64,000 nucleotides of DNA from Luzula sylvatica (Eukaryota; Streptophyta; Magnoliopsida; Poales; Juncaceae). Of the stretch, positions 29,791 through 42,172 are shown piece after piece. The notes under the pieces are model-generated. The model made no database searches, had not been told where the DNA came from, and was given only the letters and a program-made list of their open reading frames with translations. How positions within the stretch are numbered: the stretch's first letter is position 1; every line of letters starts with the position of its first letter. The stretch spans positions 10,270,655 through 10,334,654 of the forward strand of contig OX326961.1 of the NCBI GenBank assembly GCA_946800325.1. The letters run 5' to 3'. The position numbers and the translations under genes are program-made.

Positions 29791-29807
29791 TGTTTTATAC
29801 ATATACA

Positions 29808-30741
29808 CAATGTTTTAAATTGCGATATTGCGGTCCATTGCGGTCGGGTCTTTTTTGCAGCGGATTCCGTTTGCGGGCGCAATTGCGGCGCAATAACCTC
29901 ATTGCGGACTGTCGTTGCGATAAAAAATTATGTAAAAATAATAGTTTGTTTAAATATATTTTTCACAATAATTTTCTTTATAATTTTCACAATATTTTTT
30001 ATCACCAATAATATCATAAAATTTTCTTTATAATTTTCATCTAAAAAGAATAAAAAAATTAATTGTCCATGAATTTTTTCAATGTAAATAAAAGTTGATC
30101 ATAAAATTTCCATTAAAATATAAATTATACGGGATCTTTGGAATTGTATTTTGTTGAAGAATTTTTTGTCGACATCCTAAAAATATCAAAACACTATAAC
30201 TCAAATTTTAAATCTAAACATAAATGAAATACAATGAAAATTACTAAATTCATACATTTATAGATGAAAATGACACATTTTAGAAGTTATATACGTTATG
30301 AGCATATTTTATCAAATATTTTGATAATAAAACATAGAAACTAAGTATTAAATAATCACAAAATTTATGTTATAATATTTATATTAAATAATTCTCGATA
30401 AAATTACTTTAACGTGTATTTTGTGTTTAATTTAGGGTAAAAGACAAAATTTCACAAATTCAAGCCCATCACTGCATTCCTCTCTTCGAGACGAGCGATT
30501 TCGATATAAATTTCATGTAATTTGGTGGAAGGATGAGAAAATTACAACGATTTGAATATTATCCGCAATATCATCCGATATATCCGCAATATTACCGATA
30601 TCTCGCCGATATCTCGCCGCAATTTCCGCAATATCGGAAAAACGCTATATGCCGCAATATTTCGTTGCGAAATTGCGATTCTAAATCCCAGACCGCAATA
30701 TCCGCAATATCGCCGCAATATCGCCGCAATTTTAAACACTG
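29808..30741 (-). mobile_element. Non-autonomous hAT element, TTGCGG family, copy 1
   Basis: Ends CAATGTTTTAAATTGCG / GCAATTTTAAACACTG with an exact 8-bp target duplication CATATACA (29800-29807 and 30742-30749), the hAT hallmark. Subterminal regions are packed with GCAATAT, GCGGC and TTGCGG words; the core is AT-rich and contains a stretch (near 30460-30530) shared with copies 2 and 3 but in the opposite orientation. No transposase. Confidence 0.9.
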
Positions 30742-30823
30742 CATATACATATAACATATATAAACAATCTCATAGGTACTTTCTCGACTCCCAATTTTGA
30801 AGCTTTATCATATCTGGGTATTT

Positions 30824-30959
30824 TTTTTTTTTTGATAATAATAGAAAAGGCTCATATGTCCTTCATTCATTTATGTCAATGGGAATCGAACCCACAACCT
30901 CTCACAACATATGATTTTTTGTGTCACACACTCAACCAACTAGGCTATGGACCCATTGA
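30824..30959 (-). mobile_element. tRNA-derived SINE (about 136 bp)
   Basis: On the minus strand: box A-like TAGCCTAGTTGGTTGAG, box B GGTTCGATTCC, and a poly(A) tail, the layout of a Pol III-transcribed tRNA-related SINE. Exact 15-bp target duplication CATATCTGGGTATTT (30809-30823 and 30960-30974). The uninterrupted counterpart CATATATGGGTATTTC exists at about 29737, so the insertion post-dates the local duplication. Confidence 0.92.
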
Positions 30960-31031
30960 CATATCTGGGTATTTCTCAATTTATGTGTTTATATGTTTTA
31001 GACTTTTAGTTGGAATTTGATATGTTGAAAT

Positions 31032-31593
31032 GTGTAATATATATATGATAATTATGATATTATACGTCATCTTGACTTATCACACATTCATGTATTTTGA
31101 GATTAAGTAAAATACATCTTCAAATACTTCGAGAGGTAACATGATTAATATGACAATTATGCTAGGACATAAATTTAGGCAAATATATTGAGGAGGCTAT
31201 TGCCAGACCCTCCTTCAAAAAAAAAAAAAAATTTAGGCAAATATTTTTCTTCTTAATACTAACCAGAGTGTGTTGATGTAAATGTAAGTGTAAGGGTAAT
31301 ACTGGTATTTATTAGATTGTATTCTCTCTCTTCTCTCAACGTCCAAAAATTACTTTCAAAATATCATCTCCCTTCTCAAAACCCCCTCACTTTTGAAATT
31401 ACTTCAAACACCCACACCCACACACACACTAAATACTGGTATTTATTAGTTTTTTATTTGATTAAAAAAATAAGTAAATAACAAATAAAATATTAAATTG
31501 TATTAAATTTTATATGTTTTGGATTATCATTTACAATATAATATTATTATATGAAGAACATCATGTATTGATGGATGATGAAAGCCCATTGGG
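31032..31593. repeat. Dispersed repeat, copy A (partner at 39431-39931)
   Basis: About 500 bp nearly identical to 39431-39931, from GTGTAATATATAT to GATGAAAGCCCA. It differs mainly by a 44-bp retro-insert plus its target duplication (31187-31244), and by small indels. No terminal inverted repeats or coding frame seen, so the class is unknown. Confidence 0.85.
31187..31230 (+). mobile_element. Extremely short LINE 3' end (30 bp plus poly(A))
   Basis: ATTGAGGAGGCTATTGCCAG and ACCCTCCTTC are followed by A14 and flanked by exact 14-bp duplications ATTTAGGCAAATAT (31173-31186 and 31231-31244). Copy B of the host repeat shows the empty site at about 39569. The piece keeps a GGAGG...CCTCC stem before the tail, like a LINE 3' hairpin. 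It is a massively 5'-truncated retro-insert. Confidence 0.85.
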
Positions 31594-31646
31594 TTTTCCG
31601 TTATTTTTTTCGTTCCTCTGCCCAATCCCAATATGGGTTCACAATC

Positions 31647-31736
31647 ATCTCCGGATTGAGTCTCAACTATCGGTAAAGCGGTCATACTTCCTTCACCTAA
31701 CTGAGAACTTAATTGAGCAGCTCTTTCCAAAAGACG
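31647..31736 (-). pseudogene. atpA: Plastid atpA fragment in nuclear DNA (NUPT)
   Basis: The minus strand encodes [20 protein letters not shown] followed by [10 protein letters not shown], the conserved interior of the chloroplast CF1 ATP synthase alpha subunit. The plastid rather than mitochondrial form is indicated by [21 protein letters not shown]. About 90 bp match; both flanks diverge at once, so no function is expected. Confidence 0.85.
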
Positions 31737-31930
31737 TATAGTATAAACATATTATTTCATTTTACATAAACAATGTAAGTACTAATATATTTCATAAGGT
31801 AATATGTTCATATAAAATCATTCAACAAGAAAATGTGTTGTAAAATTTGTATCATAAAACATTGCAATATTATATAATAAATATAATTTATTTATTAGTT
31901 TAGGTTTAATTAAAAATATAATAAAATATA

Positions 31931-33023
31931 GGGGAATTCTTCAAAAACCCCCCAACTTTTCTGGAATTTCTGAAAAACCCCTGTACTTTTAAAAACCCCC
32001 CTATCTTTTTTAGATTCCCTCAAAAACCCCCTATATTTTTTGTTTCTTCAAAAACCCCCTAACTTTTTTAGATTCTCTCAAAAACCCCCTATCTTTTTAT
32101 TATGTTTTTAAAAAAATAACCATTATACCCTTTAGTTTTATTTTTTAAATTTCTATAATTTAATAACTAATTAATATATATTAAACTATTATAAAAAAAT
32201 TAAAAATAAATAATACATTATATTATAATATTATAATAAATAATATATAATATTAAAATAAATAATATATAATATTAAAATATTATAATAAATAATATAT
32301 TGATATTAAAATATCATTTTCAACAATTATTATAATATTTTAATATCAATATATTATTTATTATAATAATTTAATATATATGTATTATTTATTATAATAT
32401 TTTAATATCATGCATTATTTATTTTTTGTAATTTTATTGATATTAAAATATCAATAAAAATGTTATAATAATATAATATCATGCATTATTTATTTTTTAT
32501 AATTTTATTCATATTAAAATATCAATAAAAATGTTATAATAATTTAATATCATATATTATTTATTGATATTAAAATATCATAATAAATAATACATTGATA
32601 TTAAATTATTATAATAAATAATATATTGATATTAAAATATTATAATAATTGTTGAAAATGATATTTTAATATCAATGTATTATTTATTATAATATTTTAA
32701 TACTATATATTATTTATTATAATATTATAATATCATGTATTATTTATTTTTAATTTTTTTATAATAGTTTAATATATATTCATTATTTATTAAATTATAG
32801 AAATTAAAAAAATAAAACTAAAGGGTATAATGGTTATTTTTGAAAAAACATAATAAAAAGATAGGGGGTTTTTGAGAGAATCTAAAAAAGTTAGGGGGTT
32901 TTTGAAGAAGCAAAAAATATAGGGGGTTTTTGAGGGAATCTAAAAAAGATAGGGGGTTTTCTAAAAGTACAGGGGGTTTTTCAGAATTTTCAGAAAAGTT
33001 AGGGGGTTTTTGAAGAATTCCCC
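31931..33023. mobile_element. 1.1-kb foldback Mutator-like element
   Basis: Ends GGGGAATTCTTCAAAAACCC and GGGTTTTTGAAGAATTCCCC are exact inverted repeats. Complementarity extends through repeated AAAAACCCCCTA words and an AT-rich core that folds on itself around 32470. Perfect 9-bp target duplication TAAAATATA (31922-31930 and 33024-33032), diagnostic of Mutator-type transposition. No coding capacity. Confidence 0.9.
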
Positions 33024-33059
33024 TAAAATATATTTTGGTCCAAAAAAATACAATGGAAT

Positions 33060-34890
33060 ATAGAAGATAATATTTTTTATAATTTCCTAAAATACAAACT
33101 ATATAAAAAAAAATTCGTATCACAAACTTTTTTGTTTTATGTTTTCAAAACGGAAGGAGAGTACTTTCTAGTTGATTACTTTTCATATCATATGAAGCAT
33201 GTGTCACACTGACATGAGAAAGGAAGAAAGAGTGAGTGTTGCAAAAATAAAAATACATATATTAATGTATTTATACTTTAAAAAAAAAAATAGAGTAGGT
33301 TCTTAATTCCTACTTATATTGTTTATTGTTTATTAATATAAAGGGCAATCCAATTCTTTCCAACATACGTTATCTTACTTTTTTAAAGTAAATGATTAAA
33401 ATTATATATTCCAAACTTTAAATAAGTGGTTATACCCCTAATTCGTAATTCATAAATAGCTTTTTATTACATTTATCTTACTTTTTTACACATGTTTTTT
33501 TTTTCTTTTGGAGGGATTTGTGATCAAAATATTGCTCTAGCGAATAAAAAAAACCGCTTATTTATGTGAGTAATTGTATGTTTTTATTTTTATTTTGCTT
33601 TGTATCTCAAATCTCAAATACAAACATTTGAAGAAATCACACATAAGTAATTTTTAACGATTTAGAATTAATTTGAATATTGTTATTTTATTGTATACTT
33701 TGAACAACTAACTTATGTGACCATATATATCGTTGGGGTGTTTTCAAATTTATATAAGCATTTGGTCATGCACTCTATGAACAAAATAATTTGCATGCAT
33801 TCAACATAAATTCAACACTGAATTTGCATGATATATTAACAAGTTGCTTGTGATAATACAAGAGACTCATTTGACAGGTGAAATATTTCATCAATATTGA
33901 TAGTAATTAATTAGTAATTAATTACTATGAATATAGCTCGAAATAGTATATAGTACATTTAAGGATTTTAGAAAAACTCGTTATAAAACAATTTATGGTA
34001 AGTAAATTAATACTTGAATGACCACACATGCAATATTATCGTAAATAGTCTTTTATGGCGAATTATACAATTTGATTAATGGACATGTATCCTATAATTA
34101 ACAAGTAGAACAATTTCATGTGTCAATTAATATACTTTATATATGTTCTTAGATTTTATTATCCTACTTTAATTCTAAATAAATTGACACAAAATAGAAA
34201 AAGAGAGAGGAACGTATGTATTGTTCTGGATGAGATTTTTACGTCCTTTCAAGCAAACACCAATTCAATACCAGGTAATATTCAGTCAAATTTGTTATTC
34301 ATAATTCATAATCCAATACATGTTCAAACAATTTAAAATCATTTCATAACTAATCGATATTAATTCAAAATTTCAATAAGAATTTATATCACCATACACA
34401 TTAACATAAAAAAATCATCCAAACACCTAAGTTAATCGATTGATACAAACATTATTTCTCTTTGGTCCCTCGTAATTTTCATTTTGTTGGTATTATTTAA
34501 TTATTTGGTGGCTATCAAGTTTGATTTTGATAATTGGTAATACCGAGCTTAGTTCAATGTCAGATTTTTTTGATAGTTCCAAAAAAAAATACATAATCAT
34601 TCATATTAATACCGAGCTTAGTTCAATTGATCACATCCATTCATATTAATTTCGGTTGGTTTCGTGAATTATACATAATCAACGATGATGTAAACATTCA
34701 ATAAAAAAAAAATACTAAATATAATATCAAGAAACTTGTACAAAATCTAAAAAATCATCAATACAAAATCTAAAAAAATATTATTAAAATACGTAAAATC
34801 ACCAATAATTTCATATACATAAAACCAGAAACTTGTACAAAATACATTAAAAATGCACATATTGCAAATAATTAATTTTTAAAACATCAC
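33060..34890. other. AT-rich intergenic DNA
   Basis: No gene, RNA or clear element seen. A short direct repeat (AATACCGAGCTTAGTTCAAT) occurs near 34541 and 34609. Confidence 0.5.
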
Positions 34891-34904
34891 AAATTTTCAT
34901 ATCA

Positions 34905-35157
34905 TTAGGTATTTTTCGGATATTTTCGAGTTCGGGTTCGGGTTCGGATAATATCCGCGGGTAAAAATTCACCCTGTATCCAAATCCTAACAAGAAGTGG
35001 GTATTTTTTTCGAATAATATCCGACCAGCGGGTATTTTTTCGGGTATTACCCATTGAAAATCCGCGGATTCGGATTCGGATTCCCGCGGATTCGGATTTT
35101 TTTCGGGATACCCGCGGATTCGGATTTTATCCGACCCATTGAAAATCCCTGTAATTC
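34905..35157. mobile_element. Truncated hAT-like element rich in CGGGTTCGG / GCGGATTCGG
   Basis: Dense GTTCGGGTTCGG, TATCCGCGGGTA and CGCGGATTCGGATT words, ending CCCATTGAAAATCCCTGTA, close to the CCATTGACATCCCTA end of the complete hAT elements in this window. The left end and the target duplication are not identifiable, so it is probably truncated. Confidence 0.5.
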
Positions 35158-35245
35158 AATTTTTTTCTAATTTTAACATTTTTTTGTTGCATATACATTA
35201 AAAGTCGATATAAATAAATAAATACTAAATAGTACTTGATAGTTA

Positions 35246-37037
35246 TCTTATTCTATCTTATATATAAAGTTAGATAAATTGGAGCTCATACATGAGGCCA
35301 CGTCGCCAACACTGTTCATAGGTACTGTTCACAAATACTATTCACAATACGCTGTTCATAATACTGTTCAAGATTGTTACTGTTCGAGGGCCTTTTTGTG
35401 AAAAAAAATTAATTTACATTTTGGTCATTTTTTATTTACATTTTGATCATTTTTAGTTTGAAAATTACATTTTGGTCCTTTTTATTTACATGTTGGTTCT
35501 TTTTAGTATAAAAAATTACATTTTGGTCCTCTTCGTCACCAAGGGCCTTTTTGTAAAAAAAATTTAATTTACATTTTGGTCCTTTTTGGTTTGAAAAATT
35601 ACATTTTGGTCCTTTTTATTTACATTTTGGTCCTTTTTAGTTTAAAAAACTACATTTTGGTACTTTTCATTTACACCTTGATCCCCTTTTATTTACATGT
35701 TGGTCTTTTTTTGTATTTTTGAATTTACATTTTGGTCCTTTTTATTTATATTTTGGTCATTTTTATTTTTAGTTTACATTTTGGTCATTTTTATTAACAT
35801 TTAGGTCCTTTTTTATTTAAATCTCGGTCCTTTTTAACATTTGAATTTATATTTTGGTCCTTTTTATTTATATGTTGGTCCTTTTTAGTTTTAATTTACA
35901 TTTTTTGATATTTATAAAGTTAAGAAAATTGCTCTTCTATGCTTGTTCCACGTCATCCTTTACCTTTTCACTTTTTTATATTTGAATTTTTCACTTTAAT
36001 TATGATTGATTTCTTATCATTATCATGGATATCAACTATATACAATTAATATCATTAGTAATTAATGATATCATTAATAATTTATTTTTAGCCTTTTGGT
36101 CTTCTTACCGGTTTCAGTTAATGTGATATTTACCCCTTTTTTTTTTTTTAGAGAGAAATTAAAGTCCTCACAAAATGTCACATCATCCTTTTAATGTGGA
36201 TCACTTGATCTTGATCAAAAAGATCTATAATATATGATTTTTTATTTTAACATGATCTATATAAACCCACTAATTAAAAAATTACATGAATTTTGGTCCA
36301 TCGTGGATCAAGTTCATTCATATTTTTTTTGTATAAATTATATACGGAAAAATTTCAAAAAACTCATTAAATTATTGGATATTATAAAAACACCTAAATT
36401 TATATATGTAGTAATTAAAAAAAAATTATTTTCTATTAATTTAAAAAAATCTTCATATTTTTGGAGCATATAATAATTAAAAAAATTATTATATATTATA
36501 TTTATACAATTTTAATATTTCATACATTATATAAATTTGACTTCTATATTTTTTCCCTGAAAAACTAACACAAAATAATGATAAAAAGAACACAACATAG
36601 ATATTCTTTTACAATATATTATTTTACAATAGATAAAAATATAAAATCATGATATTATTACTAAAATAATCGGACAACGAAAAAAAAAAAATTGATGTTT
36701 AAATAGATATTCTTTTACGATATGTTTTCAATGTGTTTATTTATTATTGCATATTTTATTATTATTGTTTACGAATTTGGTTAAAATTAATAATAAAAAA
36801 AAATTAATCATTACGTATGAAGATTAAAGAGTATTTGGCAAAAGGAGAAGTGAATATCATCCATAAGAGAAACAAAAGTTTGGTAAAATTCAAAAAAGAT
36901 AGGGAGTAAAAAATACACCAAAATACAGATGTGTGAACAATCAGGCAATAAAACGTAGAATCCAATAACATATTAGGAAAAATTACATCATAACAAACTC
37001 GAAGACTCCCGCGCAATCGCGCGGGGGAAAAAGCTAG
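35246..37037 (+). mobile_element. Complete small Helitron (about 1.8 kb)
   Basis: The 3' end has hairpin CCCGCGCAATCGCGCGGG (37008-37025), then CTAG (37034-37037) followed by T. The 5' end is best placed at TCTTATTCTATC after an A (35245), giving the A/T insertion expected for Helitrons; 35252 is an alternative. No Rep/helicase, so non-autonomous. The interior holds a minisatellite (35390-35910) and AT-rich sequence. Confidence 0.8.
35390..35910 (+). repeat. Degenerate minisatellite TTTACATTTTGGTCCTTTTTA
   Basis: The word ACATTTTGGTCCTTTTTATTT recurs about 18 times at spacing of roughly 24-32 bp, with GTTGGTC and ATTTTGGTCAT variants. It lies inside the Helitron. Confidence 0.85.
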
Positions 37038-37138
37038 TTCAATTTAAAGTTGGGTTTTCTTTAATAGTTCATCAAATAAATTTAGCTCTGCTAGAAATAT
37101 ATGGCCTTGTTTAAATCATTAGGCCTGTAGGCCTAATC

Positions 37139-37226
37139 TCGATAAAATCCAGCCTATATACACACACCGCTGAACTCTTTCGATCAAATCCAGGCTATAT
37201 ACACTCACCGCTGAACTCATTCGATA
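37139..37226 (+). promoter_or_regulatory. Duplicated core promoter with two TATA boxes
   Basis: A 41-bp segment containing CTATATACACNCACCGCTGAACTC is present twice in tandem, with TATA boxes at about 37154 and 37195, upstream of the F-box gene leader. Two alternative start sites are likely. Confidence 0.55.
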
Positions 37227-37298
37227 AAAACGAGAAGAAACGAATAGGCAAAGGTAGATACGATTCACGGAATCACGAAGCTCGATTTTTTGACGGAA

Positions 37299-37665
37299 AT
37301 GGAATTTGCAAGGGAGGAGTTATTCTTCGTTACTGCCCAGCGACAAGGTGAGTTTCATTTCTTTGTTGTGAGATTTCTTCTTTTGCTCTCGATTGTTGTT
37401 TATTAAGTGGAAATTTGTCCATTAATTCATCACGTAAATGACTCTGTCACAGATTCACACTATACATTAGCTATTTCAAACTTTTTTTATCTTCAATTTA
37501 ACCATTAGTGACCAAATTCACTGTAACGGGGTCTGAGCTGATCAAAATTCAAATACTTATAAACTTTATTTTTAAGTGATTCCATTTAACTTGACAAATT
37601 TAATTGTTACACAACTTTAAAGCAATGACCTTTTTGATAAACCTTTATTTTCTCATGAATTTCAG
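37299..37665 (+). other. 5' leader of the F-box gene with intron and a small uORF
   Basis: A donor CGACAAG|GTGAGT (intron starting 37348) and acceptor GAATTTCAG (ending 37665) delimit a leader intron of about 318 bp. An upstream ATG at 37299 opens MEFAREELFFVTAQRQ, which after splicing continues GH and stops, a uORF of 18 codons before the main ATG at 37822. Inferred from splice-site quality. Confidence 0.5.
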
Positions 37666-37821
37666 GGCATTAATCGTCAAGAGAGGTAGCACAAAGGGCA
37701 TTAGCTCGAAAAGATCTCTCTTTACTCTCTCGAGACTTCATTAACCTCTTCCTGCCCTTTCATTATCCCGAAAAGATCGGCTCTTCTTCCAGAACTTCTT
37801 TCCCTTGTTTTTTTCTAGGCC

Positions 37822-39235
37822 ATGGCTCCTCCTGAGAAAATATTTGAGGCGAGTTCTTCGTCAAAAGTGGATTTCGTAAGCAGTCTCCCAGAAAATATCC
37901 GAGAGGAAATCCTTACTTACTTGCCGATAAAAGAGGCTGCTAGAACTAGTGTTCTATCCAGCACGTGGAAGTACACCTGGATTTCAATTCCCGAACTTAA
38001 AATCTGGGATTTCGATTATCCTTTTTCTCCTGCCTTTGAAAAAATGGTCGATGTGATTCTTCTCCAACATAGTGGGCCAATTTATAAATTTCATCTGGTG
38101 AGTTGGGCATTGTGCTATGGTGCATTTGACAGGTGGATTCGTAACTTGTCAAGAAATGGAATCAGGGAAATCAAACTTGTTTTTGGTTATGGTTCGATGT
38201 ACGAAATTGATTCGAGTTTCTTCTCTTGTGACAACCTAAGTTCTGTTTTCCTTGAAAACTGTTCTGTCAAAATACCCATGGGATTCAAAGAATTTAAATT
38301 TCTTCGTATCCTTAAATTCCGAAATGTTAGCATTTCCGACGATTCCATGAAGAAACTCATCTCGTGTTGTCCCATGTTGGATGATCTTATATTATCTCTT
38401 GGGTATAATTGCACCATTATAGATATTCAAGCACCAAATTTGAAATATTTTTATGTTTGTGGCTCTGCTACGGCTTTCTATTTGCATGCACCAAATCTTC
38501 TTACTCTAAAAGAAGATCTAAATGCGGACGATGAACACTTTCAATTCTGTAAAATCAATCCTCAACAAGTTTTTGGTGGTGGTAATCTTGAAATGCTAGC
38601 CACAGGACCATTTATCATGAAGGTAAATTACTAAATTCATAAAATTAATTTATATTCTTAAATATTTGTATGAATTAGTTGAATATATCTAACCTAATGT
38701 TTTATTTCAGTACCTTGCCAATTTGCATGATATTGGAGAGTTTCCCATGATGTTCTATAATTTGAAAAATATGTCCACTCGGTTCGAGAACGACAAGGAG
38801 GCTGCCGTTGTTTTATGCCTACTTCAGCGTACCCCTAATCTCGAAGAACTCGACATGGAGGTTCGATTATTATTTGAATAAATAAATGCATCATTATTTT
38901 ATATAGACAATGGTTGCGGACAAATCTGATTATTATTTTGCTAATATTTCTCATGTTTGTTGTAGATACTCGGTAATCACAACTTCTGGGAATCAGTGAA
39001 TGGAAAATATTTCTCGTTTGAACGCCTCCGATTTGTGAACATTTCGATTGGTAATGAATTGGAAGATGTAATTTCGTTCGTAAAGTTTGTATTGGACTCG
39101 ACTCCTGAACTTCTAGAACTTACCATAGACGTTGATAACTTTGAGGACAATGCCCCTGCCAGGGCAAGGAAGCAACTCTTGAAGCTTCCGAGGGCATCTT
39201 CAAAAGCTCAAATCATTATTAAGGGTATCTTTTGA
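37822..39235 (+). CDS. F-box/FBD/LRR-type protein (406 aa, three exons)
   Basis: Exons 37822-38622, 38711-38860 and 38966-39235, all with GT-AG borders and phase-0 joints (ATGAAG|GTAAAT; TTTCAG|TACCTT; ATGGAG|GTTCGA; TTGTAG|ATACTC). The F-box lies at about residues 17-60 (FVSSLPENIREEILTYLPIK, TSVLSSTWKYTWISIP). It should contact SKP1 in an SCF ubiquitin ligase that selects proteins for degradation. The middle has irregular leucine-rich repeats (IREIKLVFGY, LSSVFLENCSVKIP, LDDLILSLG). The C-terminus is a short FBD region (LRFVNISIG, LLELTIDVDNFED, QLLKLPRASSKAQIIIKG). Length is normal for the family. No frame break, so likely functional. Target unknown. The start is the first ATG of the exon (GGCCATGGCTCC context). 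Confidence 0.92.
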
Positions 39236-39430
39236 ATATATTTGTGAATTGAGATGGTTTTTGAAGTATCTTTTGTCGTTACAAAGGGCTTCTGTATAGC
39301 CCAAATTTACTTATTATCATGTTTGTATATATGCTTGAACTAGGCTTAAAAGTCAAGGACCAAACTAGTATTTACTACTTATGTATTTTGAGATAAATAT
39401 GTAGGTATAATCTTTTACTTTATTATAGCG

Positions 39431-39931
39431 GTGTAATATATATGATAATTATGATATTATACGTCATCTTGACTTATCACACATTCATGTATTTTGAGAT
39501 TAAGTTAAATACATCTTCAAATACTTGGAGAGGTAACATGATTAATATGACAATTATGCTAGGACATAAATTTAGGCAAATATTTTTCTTCTTAATACTA
39601 ACCAGAGTGTGTTGATGTAAATGTAAGTGTAAGGGTAATACTGGTATTTATTAGATTGTATTCTCTCTCTTCTCTTAACGTCCAAAAATTACTTTCAAAA
39701 TATCATCTCCCTTCTCAAAACCTCCTCACTTTTGAAATTACTTCAAACACCCACACCCACACACACTAAATACTGGTATTTATTAGTTTTTTATTTGATT
39801 AAAAAAAAAAAGTAAATAACAAATAAAATATTAAATTGTATTAAATTTTATATGTTTTGGGTTATCATTTACAATATAATATTATTATATGAAGAACATC
39901 ATGTATTGATGGACGATGAAAGCCCACTGGG
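39431..39931. repeat. Dispersed repeat, copy B (empty-site copy)
   Basis: Nearly identical to 31032-31593 but without the 44-bp LINE tail, so AAATTTAGGCAAATATTTTT is uninterrupted at about 39567. Lies about 195 bp after the F-box gene stop. Confidence 0.85.
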
Positions 39932-41785
39932 CATGACAACAAAGGTACAATTAATGTATTTCCGTAACAAATTTGAAACAAAAGCGATGTAGTTTGAAAA
40001 ATAAATAAACAAATTCACTGATCTAATTTCACAGTTAAAAACTAAGCGTGATCAAAACAAATAAAAAAGTAACAAAAGAAGAACAAATAAAAGTTGAATG
40101 ACTAATTTAATCAGTTACCGAGTTAATAAAATTTGATAGTGTTATAATTTAAAAATGTGTTGATAAAATAAGAAAAAACCTAGCCAAAGTATATATATAT
40201 TTTAAATATTACTGCAAATAATGTCTTTAATTTACAACTGAAATCTTTATTGGTCTTTTTGTGCGCACTACTTAACGAATAATTAATCAAATGATTAATT
40301 GACTTTATAACTTATTGCATTTAGAATATTAATGAAATATTATAGCCCGAGATCTGAAAATATATATGTTCAATTCTTTAACTTGCACTCACTCTTTCCC
40401 TCTATTTTCATTTTCTTTAACTTAGACTTCCTATGTGTTCGCCTTTTATTTAGTGATTCTTCCTATTTAAAAACTCAAAATATCATATTTACTCTTCAAA
40501 ATGAATTATAAATTATTGCACGTCCCAAATATATTAATCAAAAGTTGAGAGTCATATGTCCATTTTTTTACAATTAAATGTCAATATTTTCAAATTACAA
40601 TTTATATTATAAAATAATTTAGTTAGCGCGGCCCCATATTCCAGATGATTGGATGTTTTACACTATTTATATTATAAAATCATCTTCTTGACACGATAAA
40701 AATAAATTTCGAATCCATCAGCATCATCAGAAAAATATGTACCATTAAAGACAAACGACCGCTTATAAAATCATATGTTTTTACACATTTGCATGCAAAA
40801 CGTATCATATAATTTAAAGTAAAAATAACATGTAAAAATTTGAAGGCAATCTTCAAAAAGTAATCTTATAAAACCCTATAAAGTATACATTAAAAAGGTC
40901 ACTCAAACATTCAGATTCTTTTTTGTCTATTAAGTTTGTTAAATTATAGTTTGTTTTTCCTACTTGTGCATAAAAAAAAGTATACAAATATTGTCACATA
41001 ATTTAACCAATGACAAAAACAAATATCTACCTTAACAAGTCATACGTAAATTTCAAACTAAAATTTATTAATTTAACAAGTCATTACTCCACCAAAACTA
41101 ACAGCAAAAAAATTATAAACTCTACAAAAACCTCATGTCAATAAATATATATAAATAATATTATTCCTCCATATTATATAACAGTCTTAATTACTAGCAC
41201 ATCATATAATTACTATTGGGCCTCTATCAAGATTATGTTTAAAGAACTTTGGTTGTATGTTTTTGAATGCATGATTGACAATATACCTTTTTCAAGGGGT
41301 GATATACAAAATGTTTTTGTATAAATCAATAACACAAAAGTATAGATTAGTTATTTTCATTGGTTATTAGGGTAAGTATGGTCAAGTTTTCATATGCGCT
41401 TTGAGATTCGTGCAATGGATTTGATTTAATGGTAGAGAAGATTTACTTTTGAAATGTCTTTTACTAAATGGAGTCGCAAACATGTGGACTCTTTGTGCAC
41501 ACTAATTAACCAATAGTTACTCTAGTGATTAATTAACCTTATAATAATAATGTATTGAGAATATAAAAAAAATGATTACATTCCGAAGATGTATATGTTA
41601 AATTCTTCGACTTGGATTGGGCTCGCTCTTCTACTCCATTTTGATTCTTCTTATACTCAAAATTTATATTTACCTTTCAAATAAATCATAAAATTATGGT
41701 GCACCCAAAATGTTATATTAATAAAAAATTTGGTCATCTTCTTAAAAAATAACGGAGCATGTTATAAATAACTATTTTATTATCA
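39932..41785. other. AT-rich intergenic DNA
   Basis: No gene or complete element seen. Words such as GTGCACACTA...TTAACCAATA and CTTCGACTTGGA...CTCGCTC near 40262-40400 recur near 41495-41635, so two diverged copies of a segment of about 150 bp may be present. Confidence 0.45.
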
Positions 41786-41787
41786 AA

Positions 41788-42172
41788 AAGCGTAATGACC
41801 CAGAAATAAATTACCGAAATGTTTCCGAATATTAATAATTAATATACTTATCCGACGAATATTAATATACGGAATGATAGAAGTTGTTCCCACAAATTTT
41901 AGTATGTGAACTATGTTTCGCGGATGCTTTAAAAATCAAGCCATATCTAATATCGTATCGGATACTAATATTCGTCGGATAAGTATCGAATATTTCAGAA
42001 AATATATAAAAATATTAAATATATAACTTTAAGTTAATAAAATAATAAAATATTATATGTAATAGACGTATCGTATCTTATATTTTTTAAAGAATTGTCG
42101 TAAATCGTCATATCAATATCGTGTCGGATACGATATTCGTATTCGTATCCGTATTCGTGCAACGTAGGTTAT
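41788..42172. mobile_element. GATACG/CGTATC-rich non-autonomous DNA element (class uncertain)
   Basis: CTATGTTTCGCGGATGC near 41929 and GTATTCGTGCAACGTAG near 42170 form imperfect inverted ends, with repeated TATCGTATCGGATAC and CGTATTCGTATCC words inside. A related element lies at 50817-51240. No convincing target duplication was found, so ends are approximate. Confidence 0.4.
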
